A stretch of 64,000 bases of DNA. Source: Plectosphaerella cucumerina (taxonomy: Eukaryota > Ascomycota > Sordariomycetes > Glomerellales > Plectosphaerellaceae). The stretch spans positions 992,001 through 1,056,000 of the forward strand of contig JAGPXD010000007.1 in the NCBI GenBank assembly GCA_020746995.1. Direction: 5' to 3'. Positions 43,712 through 52,758 of the stretch are shown here, in pieces; position 1 is the stretch's first letter, and the number at the start of each line of letters is the position of its first letter. The notes beneath the pieces are model-generated. The model was not told where the DNA came from. It was given only the letters and a program-made list of their open reading frames with translations, and ran no database searches. A program made the position numbers and the translations under genes.

Positions 43712-44500
43712 TTCATGTGCGTACGAGTCGGTAAAGTGTTGAAAAGATTGCTCGACGCCCGATCAAGGCGCCTTTCTTGATTGAAGTCGTTGACAGAGGC
43801 GGCTGCCCCTGGGCATTTGTGTCAACACCATGGATGGAGGAATGTCAAGATGAGATGACCAAACACGGCGATGCAATTCGCCGCGAGGAGCCCCAGAAAA
43901 GGGGGGAAACCCGCCCGGCAGTGCCTGGCGGCAAACCGTCGCCCACTTCGCGGCATCCTTGCAGCGTGGATATCGTATCACGAGTCACCCCCGACTCCCG
44001 AACGCGGGGAAGACTGAGATACGGGCAATGTTATCGGCTTGGTAAGAAATGCGACCAGAAGCCGATTTCTGCCCCTGTAGCTTATGAATATGCTGCCCGC
44101 AGCTAGAGACGCTGACACTGACAGCTTGAGCACCGGCGTCAATAAGTCCAGCGCATGACTCGGGTTCACGAGCCAAGCGAGCCTCATCCCCAAATCCCGA
44201 CAATCTCAGCCGAAGGCAACAGACCCCGCATCAGATATCCACCGTGGAGCACAGCCAGGGGCACTGTTGGCCCCCAAGACGACCACCGCGTCACGCTCCC
44301 CACGGGGAACGAAACTCGACTGACTGAAGTCGAACGCGCCGACTGACCTCAGCACCATCGAGCGATCTGCCTTTGCAACCGAACAGACGAACACCTAGCG
44401 AACGAGCGCCCATGGTTTAGGATCGACCCCTGACAGTACCGGCCTGCCGAGGCTCAACTTTCCACCCTCAGGGACTCTAGGACCGAGGCATTACCAGGCC
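43712..44500. promoter_or_regulatory. Divergent upstream region, alcohol dehydrogenase / Zn2Cys6 factor
   Basis: About 790 bp between divergent start codons. No TATA box close to either start. Possible target of the adjoining regulator, but no CGG-spaced pair stands out. Confidence 0.4.
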
Positions 44501-47264
44501 ATGTCTCCCATCCTCCCTCCGTTGTCCCCTGGAGCCGCACACTCACCTCTCGCCCGCGGAGCCGCTCAAAGCCCCGAACCCCCAGCAGGAGGAAGCCCCC
44601 AGCCGCTGACCCTAAGAAGCCCAAACTCGGGTGCCGGAAGTCCCGGGCCGGAAGGTTCAGAGAGAGACTCACCTGCCATCGACAACCTCTCCCTGAGACG
44701 ACACAATAGCCAACATGAACCCCCGTCAGCAGAAAACAGCGCCAAACCTCCTCCTAAAGGCTGCCAATCTCAACCTCACCCCCAAAAATCCGGCAAGGTG
44801 AGAAGAAGACTCCAGCTCGCCTGCGCCAGGTGTCGTCGGCGCAAGACGAAATGTACAGGCGAGCTCCCGACATGCAGCCACTGCCTGAAAGCCCGTGTGC
44901 CATGCGTGTACAAGATCACCCGCCGGCCACCGGCCCCTCGGACGAACTACATGGTCATGCTCGACAAGGCCCTGCTGAAGATGGAGGCGCGGATCCAGAG
45001 GGTCACCTCGAAGAACACGCCTCCCGTCAGGTCACGGATGTCCCAGCCGCCGACGTGCCAGCCCTCGCCGGCTAGCGAGGACGAGCATGATTGTGAAGCA
45101 TTTTGGCATCCCGACTGCGAACCTGAATGGGGCCAGAGGCGTGACAGTTCTGTGGCTCCGACGATGGAGGACCGTGCTGCCGCTCCCAGGACGGACTTCA
45201 TGCTGGAGGGGTCTGAGGCGCTGCCTCCTGTGGAGATTCAGGAGCATCTGTCCAAGATCTTCTTCACTCATGTCTATGGCCAGCCGTACTTTCTACTGCA
45301 CAAGCCGAGCTATATGGCCAAGCTGAGGTGAGTCTCCTCCTTACCCACCTCGACACCACGACTGACCCTCCAGGGCCGGATGCCTCCCGCCCGTGCTGGT
45401 CCTCACCGTCTGCGCCGTCGCAGCCCGCTTCTCAGCCCACCCACACATCGAAACAGTCCCCAAGTTCCTCAGCGGCGAACGCTGGGCCTCTCGCGCAAGA
45501 CGCATCTGCACCACCCGCCTCGACCGCCCCAACCTCACACTCGTCACCTGCCTCGTCCTCCTCTCCCTCCACGATTTCGGCACCTGTCACGGCGCCCGCA
45601 GCTGGGCTCTCGGCGGCCAAGCCATCCGCATGGCCTTTGCCTTACGACTGCACCGCGAAGACGGCCACAAGCATAGCTTCGTCAACGGCGAGATCCGCAG
45701 GCGCATCATGTGGGCGTGCTTCATCATCGACCGCTTCAACTCGTCCAGCACAGCGCGACCGATCTTCATCCGCGATGAGATGGTCAATCTGCGCGAGCCG
45801 ATCCGGGAAGACTCGTTCCAGATGGGCATGCCGCGGTCATTAGAAGAGCAGGAAGCGGCCGATTTTGGCGACGATGACCCTGACCTCTGGGAGCAGGGGC
45901 CCAGCGCGAAGGACAGCGCGAGTGTGGCGGCGCATATGGTCCGCGCCGTGGCTATCTGGGGGAAAATCATCTGCTACCTTAACCAGGGAGGTCGGCAGAG
46001 CGACCCCTACCCTCTCTGGGACCCGGGGTCCAAACACGCTGCCCTACTACGAGAAGCAGAGGCTCTCGCCGACGGACTGCCCGCGTCTCTGGCCTACAGC
46101 GACGTGAGCGTCTCCATCCACGACGCCGACAGTACGACAGGGCAGTTCTTCTTCCTCCACGTCGCCATCCAACAGAACGTTCTGGCGCTCAACCATGCCG
46201 TCATGATGGCCGCGCCTCGCGGCGGCGTCCCGCGCGCATGCGTGACAAAGGCCACGAGCCGGGCTTTCCTCGCTGCCGCCCGCATTTCCAGCCTCCTCGC
46301 CGCTGTTGGCTCGCGAGCCGTCAACGCCCCTTTCGTCGGATACAGCGCCTTTGCTTCGGCGATGATTCAGCTCGAGGGCATCTTCTGCGGGAACCCGTGG
46401 ATCGAGGCGTCGACACGCACTCGTCTTACGTCGAACATCCGCTACTTGCACCGCATGAAGCACCATTGGGGGGTGTTCAACTGGATGATCGAAAACGTGC
46501 GCGAACGGTATCGCGTGCTGCAGCGCGAGGCGAAACAGCGCCAGCTCGGCCTGCCTGTTGTCTCCACTGAGAGGGAAAGCCAGCGCGCCATCGGCGATTA
46601 TGCGGAGTGGTTCGACCGGTACCCGAGGGGTGTGTCGCAGGTCGACTTCTTGGAGCCGGCTGTCAAGGCCGAGGGGGAGAGGGAAGGGGAAGATAATGCT
46701 GTGCTGGAGCAGAAGCCCGAGTGGATCACGGTCGGGGAGTACCTCGAGCGGATGGCACCAACGCCAGACCCTGTTGCCACCGAAGGGTTGGAGGACATGC
46801 AAGACGACGAGCAGTATGCCGATGAGCTGGAACGGCTACTGATGAGCCTGGGCGAGCCGATGGCCGGGATGGACGGGGTGGTGTCTGGGGTCATGCCCGA
46901 GGGGATGATGCCGAGGATGGATGTGCAGGCGATGCAATCGATGCAGGCGACGCAACATCCCAACCAATTCCCGGGGGCTTACTACGGCTTCTTGGACGCC
47001 TTTTCGTCAAGCCATGCCAACCTGTTTGGGTTGCAGCCGGGTGGTCAGGGGTCTGTCAACCTGGAAGTCGAGGCCCAGCAGCCCGAGGACACGGGGAAGG
47101 AAGAGGACCAGATTGCAACCGAGGATATCACCCTTGACCTCGGCCAGTCATGGGACATCACCCTAGACGACGAGGTGGAGGATATGGAGGACGCGGCGCC
47201 GCAGCTGGCCGACTTTGAGGGCTGCGAGACGCTCTCTGTACTGCAGCCCTTTGTCACGGGGTGA
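44501..47264 (+). CDS. Zn2Cys6 transcription factor with fungal-specific TF domain
   Basis: Exons 44501-45327 and 45374-47264, 46-nt intron, 905 aa. The Zn2Cys6 cluster is at residues 108-135 (Cys108, 111, 118, 125, 128, 135 in CARCRRRKTKC...CSHC...PC), preceded by a basic RRR and a Ser/Pro-rich N-terminus. After a linker, the fungal TF homology domain starts near HVYGQPYFLLHKPSYMAKLR, crosses the intron into PPVLVLTVCAVAARFS and continues through SWALGGQAIRMAFALRLHRED (the conserved helix) and RRRIMWACFIIDRF. The C-terminal third is acidic with Met/Gln-rich patches (MPRMDVQAMQSMQATQ), a likely activation region. The layout resembles the XlnR/AmyR-size class, but no named orthologue is claimed. 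It may control the neighbouring dehydrogenase, permease or GST. Confidence 0.92.
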
Positions 47265-47317
47265 ACAGGAGTAAGCAATCCTCAAATCTGTACATTACAT
47301 TACACATACAAAGCGGT

Positions 47318-48312
47318 TTACTTCCCCTCATACTTCGCAAACGCATCAGTCACCTTCCTCTTAATCGTCTCCACCTTCGTCTTGAGCTCCTCATCCCCCT
47401 CAGCCAGACGGCGCTCAACCGCATTGACCGACGTCGCCGGCGGCGCCGGCACCGCAATACCCCTCTGCACAGCAGGCCGAGCAAGAACCCGATCCAGCCA
47501 GGCCTTGACGGCGGGGAACTCGTAAATGTCAATACCCGTCATGGGCGCTCCCTGAACCCAGCCGATGAGCGAAATGTCGGCGATGGAGAAGCGTCCGCCG
47601 ACGACGTATTCGCGGTCGCGGAGGTGCTCGTCGAGGATGCCGAAGAGGCGCTTCGTCTCGCCGACGTAGCGATAGATGCCCCAGGGGATCTCCTCCTTTG
47701 CGGCGTTGAGGAAGTGGCCGGCTTGGCCCTGCCTGTGGGGGAATTAGCGAGAGAGGTTATAGTGGGTTACAGGGAACGTACATGGGTCCGATGCCGCCAT
47801 GCTGCCAGCCGACCCACGATTCAGCGCGGGTGTAGTCGTCATCGGTGATGGGGAAGGAGATGCGGTGGTCGGGGTCGTAGCGACGGGTGAGGTAGCTCAG
47901 GATGGCATTGCCTTCGAAGACGGGGAGGTCGTTGTTGTCGTGGTCGACGATGGCGGGGATGCGGCCGTTGGGGTTGATGGCTGTGAACCAGGGTTCCTTC
48001 TGGATGTTCTTGCCAATGTCGATGGCTTGGAATGCGTAGCGGAGGCCGTAGGCTTCCTTGAGCTCTTCGAGGACGATGCTGGCCTTGTAGCCGTTTGGTG
48101 TGTCTGGAGAGGGGTCAGCAGGCGGCCAATGGCGACGTGTGCCAGTGGTGCGACTCACTCCAAGTGAGGAGCTCAATGCCTTCAGTGGCGATGAGGCCCG
48201 TGGGGGTTTGTGCGGACATGGCGGATGTGTTGGTGAACTGGCGTCTTGCTCTGATGAAGAAAGTGGCTGGGCGAATGCGCCAGGGGAGGGGAAGGCGAGT
48301 GATGCGTGTCAT
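47318..48312 (-). CDS. Glutathione S-transferase, Ure2p-like
   Basis: Three exons: 48312 (or 48219)-48159, 48103-47782 and 47732-47318; introns of 55 and 49 nt. The shorter start (MSAQTPTG) gives 265 aa, typical for the family; the upstream in-frame ATG adds 31 residues (MTRITRLPLPWRIRPATFFI...), basic, amphipathic and free of acidic residues like a mitochondrial presequence. The thioredoxin-fold N-domain shows TPNGYKASIVLEEL, INPNGRIPAIVDHD and PVFEGNAILSYLTRRYD (the glutathione-binding cis-Pro and Glu-Ser/Asn region). The helical C-domain has GRFSIADISLIGWV. It conjugates or reduces electrophiles with glutathione. Its stop is only 53 bp from that of the Zn2Cys6 gene, so transcripts probably overlap. 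Confidence 0.92.
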
Positions 48313-48684
48313 GGCTGCTTTCTAGGTGTTGAAGGGTTTCGAAAGCTTATGTATGCTGCGTCTGCAGCGCACGTCAAGAGCGAAGCTGAAGACGTCAGAG
48401 GAACTTGAAGCTGAAGCTTCGGCGAAGCTACGGATTGGTAATGGAAGCTTGCTTCCAAATCAGGTTACCGTGCCAGCGTTAGCAAGCAACAGCCGAGTGG
48501 TGGTGAACGGAGACCGTCAGGGGATGCTGACTCGCCTTGCATGCCTGGGCGCCCGCCCGCCCCTTGAAAAGCAGCCGCGCGGGTGGACGAGCTGCATGCG
48601 GTACAACCCCAAATCTGCATTAGAAATCCACAGTCTCGGAGGCTTATTAAGTATTAATTCCTGTAGACCTGATCTGGGTATCTT
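48313..48684. other. Intergenic between GST and Gly-rich secreted gene
   Basis: About 370 bp. Short AAGCTTC-type direct repeats near 48400-48450 (gaagctgaagcttcggcgaagc). No gene seen. Confidence 0.45.
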
Positions 48685-49043
48685 TCAGTGCGCATCGCCA
48701 TCCTCTCCTGCCGTTCCCTTGGCCCCTAAGAGCCCTCCCTTCTTCCCTGCCTTTGCTCCCTTGCCACCCTTTGCCGCCCCGGCGGCGCCTTTAACGATGC
48801 CCCCAGCGCCGATCAGCGCCGTGCCGACTTTGGAAGCCCCTGCGCCGGCGGTGATGCCACCTGCCAGCTCCAGGGCGCCCCCGACGATGTCGCCCACCAT
48901 GCCGCGTAGCGTCAGACTTTCCCTGCTGGATGTTAGTGAGGCTCAGGATGTCGATGCCTGGTTTTGACTAACGATGCGATGGGGACTGGTGCTGCCAGGC
49001 TGAGACCGGCCAGTGCCATTGTCAGGGTGATGGAGAACTTCAT
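48685..49043 (-). CDS. Small secreted Gly/Ala/Lys-rich protein, about 103 aa
   Basis: Two exons: 49043-48973 and 48925-48685 (intron 47 nt); an alternative acceptor 3 nt further (cagcag) would give 102 aa. Signal peptide MKFSITLTMALAGLSLAAP. The mature protein has a charged start (ESLTLRG), a hydrophobic Gly/Ala segment (GMVGDIVGGALELAGGITAG, continuing AGASKVGTALIGAGG) and a basic Gly/Lys tail (AAKGGKGAKAGKKGG) ending in EDGDAH. It has no cysteines. The amphipathic Gly-rich centre with a lysine tail recalls membrane-active secreted peptides, but that is inference from composition. TATAAAG on the minus strand lies at 49175-49181. Family not recognised. Confidence 0.7.
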
Positions 49044-49174
49044 GATTGTGGACTGAAGTATGTCTGGGCTGGTTTGCAGGCTTCGATCGAGAGAGACCTT
49101 GGAGCTGAGCTGATTTGTCTGGCTGCTGGTGAGGATCAGAAATTCTTCATCGTCAACCCGTCGCCGAAGGACCC

Positions 49175-49181
49175 CTTTATA
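49175..49181 (-). promoter_or_regulatory. TATA box of Gly-rich secreted gene
   Basis: TATAAAG on the minus strand, about 130 bp upstream of the ATG at 49043. Confidence 0.5.
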
Positions 49182-49897
49182 CATCTTCTGACAGCCACCG
49201 GTCCCCTCCCCGAGCGGATTTCTGCCTGCATCTCCCATGAGGATGACGTTCAATCAACTCATTCCCTAACCCAGATCAGGAAACCAAACGAGACTTTTCA
49301 CTTTACCCCCGTCCGCCATCCGCCATCCGTGAGGGCATCTCGCCCATCGGGCCCCGCGGCAATATTGGGACGACCGCACGGCCACTCCCCTCGGCATCCC
49401 GACTGGCACGGCCCAGGCAAAGGCTCGAGGGGCCTCCTCGTCTGAACATCTCGGCCTCTGGCATGTCGGCTACGCAATGGCATGTTTCGCGTAAACGGAA
49501 AATGACGAAAAGTTCCCCTCACCTCGGTGCCCGAGGTGTCGGAAACCAAGCCGCATTCGTCTTCTGCTCATGTGCGGCCCTTCGATGACAGAGGGTTCGG
49601 TGAGCATCTTGCGAGGGTTGGTTGACTTTCCGTCAATCTGATCACGACAGGCCGTGCATGTCCGTGGCAGCTGGTCCAGGCCTCCCCCACGGACATGACC
49701 CCTCAACGGCTTGCGCGAGTTGGGGCCTTGAGAGGCATCGTCAATCGGAAACATCGCTGCACGGGCGGGCATCAAGCGGCCCTGCCATTGTTGCCCGGAC
49801 CGGCGAGCGTGCCGGCAAGAGCGGAATTCGGCTCCGTGTTCCCCCAGCCTTCGGCCGGCGGACTGTTCCAACTGTTTCACATCGTTGCTCGCTCCGT
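49182..49897. other. Intergenic, upstream of Gly-rich secreted gene
   Basis: About 715 bp from the TATA box to the start of the palindromic element. No supported gene. Confidence 0.45.
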
Positions 49898-50239
49898 GCC
49901 CGGACGTCTGAATAGAGAGCCCGGAAAAGGTGCGTCCCCCGGAAACCGCTGTCGCGACAGCCTCAAGACTGCTAAATTGAAAGACTCGGACACAGCCAAT
50001 CTGCGAGCGAGTAGTTGATCTAGATGGACAGTTGATCTAGATGGACAGTTGATCTAGATGGAGAGTTGATCTAGATGGACATATGGACAGTTAAGCTAGA
50101 TGAACTGCGACTGAGCAATTAATCTAGATAGACCTGGCCGTGGCTGGAGTGTAGCCTTTCTCTTCGGCAGCTTTGAAGCCATCGCGACAACAGGTTCCGG
50201 GGGACCCACGTTCCGCGCTCTCTATTCAGACCTCCGGGC
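49898..50239. mobile_element. MITE-like palindromic element, 342 bp
   Basis: Left arm 49898 to about 49996 and right arm about 50143 to 50239 are inverted repeats, alignable over about 97 nt with roughly 80% identity. Both begin GCCCGGA(C/G)GTCTGAATAGAG read inward and share a GTCCCCCGGAA...TGTCGCGA block. The space between the arms is mostly a 17-bp tandem repeat array. No open frame of note lies inside and no target-site duplication is evident at the visible ends. Long terminal inverted repeats around a short non-coding core is the form of a foldback/MITE element; which autonomous transposon would move it is unknown. Confidence 0.7.
50013..50134. repeat. 17-bp tandem repeat array inside the palindromic element
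   Basis: Four direct copies of agttgatctagatggac at 50013-50029, 50030-50046, 50047-50063 (one change) and 50064-50080. At least two decayed copies follow to about 50134 (agttaagctagatgaac at 50089; aattaatctagatagac near 50117). Each unit contains the palindrome TCTAGA. Confidence 0.9.
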
Positions 50240-51858
50240 TCTACAGCCGGGCCCAAAAGCAAATAGGCGAAGACAGGGTGACTCGGGGAGGAAAGTACTT
50301 TTCGTCTTGAAGCTTTCTACTCCGAGGTCGGTGCCACAGTCTATTTCCTCCTGTCGCAAATGGATGATACCTATGCAAGGATCACAGTAATCTTTCAACT
50401 TCAATCCAATGCTCCGATCCTCCATGGCAGCGGTGCCTCGCACGACCCTCGGGCTCCAAGTTAGGCTCTGATGCGATGGGTGACCGTTACTCAGCGCAAC
50501 GGCGAATCCCACGAAGACCGAGCCTGCAGCCTGAGCTTCCAGCAACTGACGGAGTGCTAACAATCGGCCCGATCCCGCGAATCAACAAGCCAGTTCATTC
50601 AGATGAGATCGAGATCGAGGCCCCGAGGGACGAACGACGCCGTGCCCCTGTAGAGTCACTGCTGAAACGAGGCCTGCAACCCTTTCAGTCATCTTGACCT
50701 CGACGCGAAAAGCCGGAAGTCTTCATGGCACGAAGAGAAATTCCCGGAGGCTTCAGCTCCAACACCTGAGTGACTTGTTCGTGATGGACGCACAGCATGA
50801 GTCGCGTTCCGCAGGGACTCGTCATCTCCTGCCTTTTCCCCTGAAGACCTGCTAATCCAAGCCTAGCGACACCAACCCAGACCCTATCCAGCCTGGTTCA
50901 GGGCCCCTTTCTGCCCACCGTTGGCGCCATCCGGGGCCCCAACCAACATTGGTGCAGTCCCCCGCAGGCACCATCTCGGCGCTGAACCGTCGTGGCTACC
51001 ACAAGCCGGTGCCGGAGCGCCCTAGCTTGCGTCTTTCACAGAAACACGTTCTCGGGTTCACCGGGATCGTGAGGAATGGAGGCATCCCGACGCTCCGCGA
51101 CAACTAGATGTGTAGGGCTGCGCTCTAGAAGACTCCTGGAAGATTCCAACTTACTCCTCTAGGCTGCAGTCGTCCCGGGAGTTCGATGTTGGCGCCGCCA
51201 CAAGTTCGGGATTGGCGTCTTCCGGGACGAGCTGTGCGTCTGGCACCGTTGTTGACATGCCTTGCTTGCATCACCGCCATCCCAAAGCATCTCCAAGTCG
51301 TCGAAGAGAAGGGCAATACGCCGACGTCGACGTATCAAAACAAATGCCTTTCATGAGAATATGTATCCACATATGATTCACCGCATGAAATCCCACCAGC
51401 TAATCTCATAGTTGAACGCATCCAAAAGCGAATATGCATACTTGCTGTGCTGCCGCTGCCTGGCTAGCCCGCGACGGCGTGCCGTAGCTGCGGGATCGCC
51501 GGCGCTCTCGCGCGGTTCCAAATCCGACGACTCAACGTCCTCGAGTCATGGAGCGGAATTCCGCGATGACCCCTAGCCCATCGCCCGGTCATAGTGTATG
51601 ACCATTGGATGAAGCATCTTCGTTGCCAAACGGCCGGATAAGGAGTAGGTGCATGTTGACGATCCATGGCAGTGGACCGGCTTCAATGACAATAGTATGT
51701 GGTGGTGACGACCCGAACTATGAGAGCGTCCACATGAAGTATCTATAGAAAGGACGCCCAGCTGGGCGCCATCGTAATCTCTGTGTGTGTTTTATGGGTA
51801 ATGTCGAAACATCTCTTTTCTTTCCTTGCTTCAACGCTGTACAGCCTCAGCAAATATC
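50240..51858. other. Gene-poor region upstream of bZIP gene
   Basis: 1.6 kb. Several short frames lack features. ctatag near 51742 might act as a weak TATA for the bZIP gene. No further repeat recognised. Confidence 0.45.
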
Positions 51859-52642
51859 ATGGAAGCAGACCACGTTACCTTCTGGCATCTCGGCCAGTAC
51901 GATGTTGAAGCTCTCACCAGCAACCGTTTGGAGTACATGATGCAAGCCGGCGCAAGTTCGATGAGCGTAAGTTCATGTCTTCCTCAGAGCAGCTGAGGCA
52001 GTTTTGATGCTCGAAGCTGACCACTTGTCACCTCAGTTGTCACCTTGTTATGGGCACCAATTCGACCAGAGGGTAGCCTTCCCCGATTCTCCATGGCCGA
52101 ATCTCCCGGAATATGATGCCTCCATGACGACAGAAATGATAGAGGTGTCGCCCCTCACCCCTTGCTCTTATTCCCAGACCTCTGCCGGGGTGTCAACCTG
52201 TGGCGAGGACAGCCAGTGCGACATGACCCCAGAGGAAACACACAGTGGCCCGAAGAAGAAGAAAAGAAATAGAAAGCCACTGACGCCCACCATTGCATTG
52301 GTGAGTGAGATACTAGCAACGCACCGTGTTTTCACGGCTGCGACATGTCACTGGTACCTTTGCTGACCTGGACGGCAGAGACGGCGTGTGCAGAATCGGG
52401 ACGCACAACGTGCTTATCGAGAACGAAAAGAGCAGAAGATCAGAGAGCTTGAAGCCCAGTGTGCCGCAGCTGAGCAGACGAACGAGGCTCTGAAGAGAGC
52501 CTATGCAAATCTATGCGACCGCTGCATGTGCTTGAGCGGGCTGCAGCCAGATTGGTCGCATTTGATGGGCGTACGGGGACATGAGGGGTGTGAGTCAACC
52601 GATCAAGTGGCCACAAACCACAATCAGCTCCGAAACATCTGA
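51859..52642 (+). CDS. bZIP transcription factor, 211 aa
   Basis: Three exons: 51859-51966, 52037-52300 and 52379-52642; introns of 70 and 78 nt; all phase 0. The N-terminal 120 residues are Ser/Pro/Thr-rich with an acidic stretch, ending in a basic GPKKKKRNRKPL (possible nuclear localisation signal). Exon 3 starts exactly at the bZIP basic region, RRRVQNRDAQRAYRERKEQK (residues about 125-144), with the N-x7-R core (NRDAQRAYR), then a short leucine-zipper-like helix (IRELEAQCAAAEQTNEALKRAYANL). The QRAYRERK pattern is that of AP-1-like and related fungal bZIPs; two cysteines (CDRCMC) follow the zipper. The zipper is only about three heptads. It lies tail-to-tail with the HET gene. Confidence 0.88.
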
Positions 52643-52758
52643 AATACAGCTTCGTCTATTGTTTCCATGCTCTTTGAAAGGGATCATACTGTATTATAAC
52701 GTCCAGAATGTAAATCTGTAGACTTCATAGATGCCACTAGCCGGACAGTGCGCTTCCC

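Noticed and set aside
50013..50134. CRISPR-like array
   Set aside because: Units are contiguous 17-bp direct repeats without spacers, in a fungal nuclear sequence.
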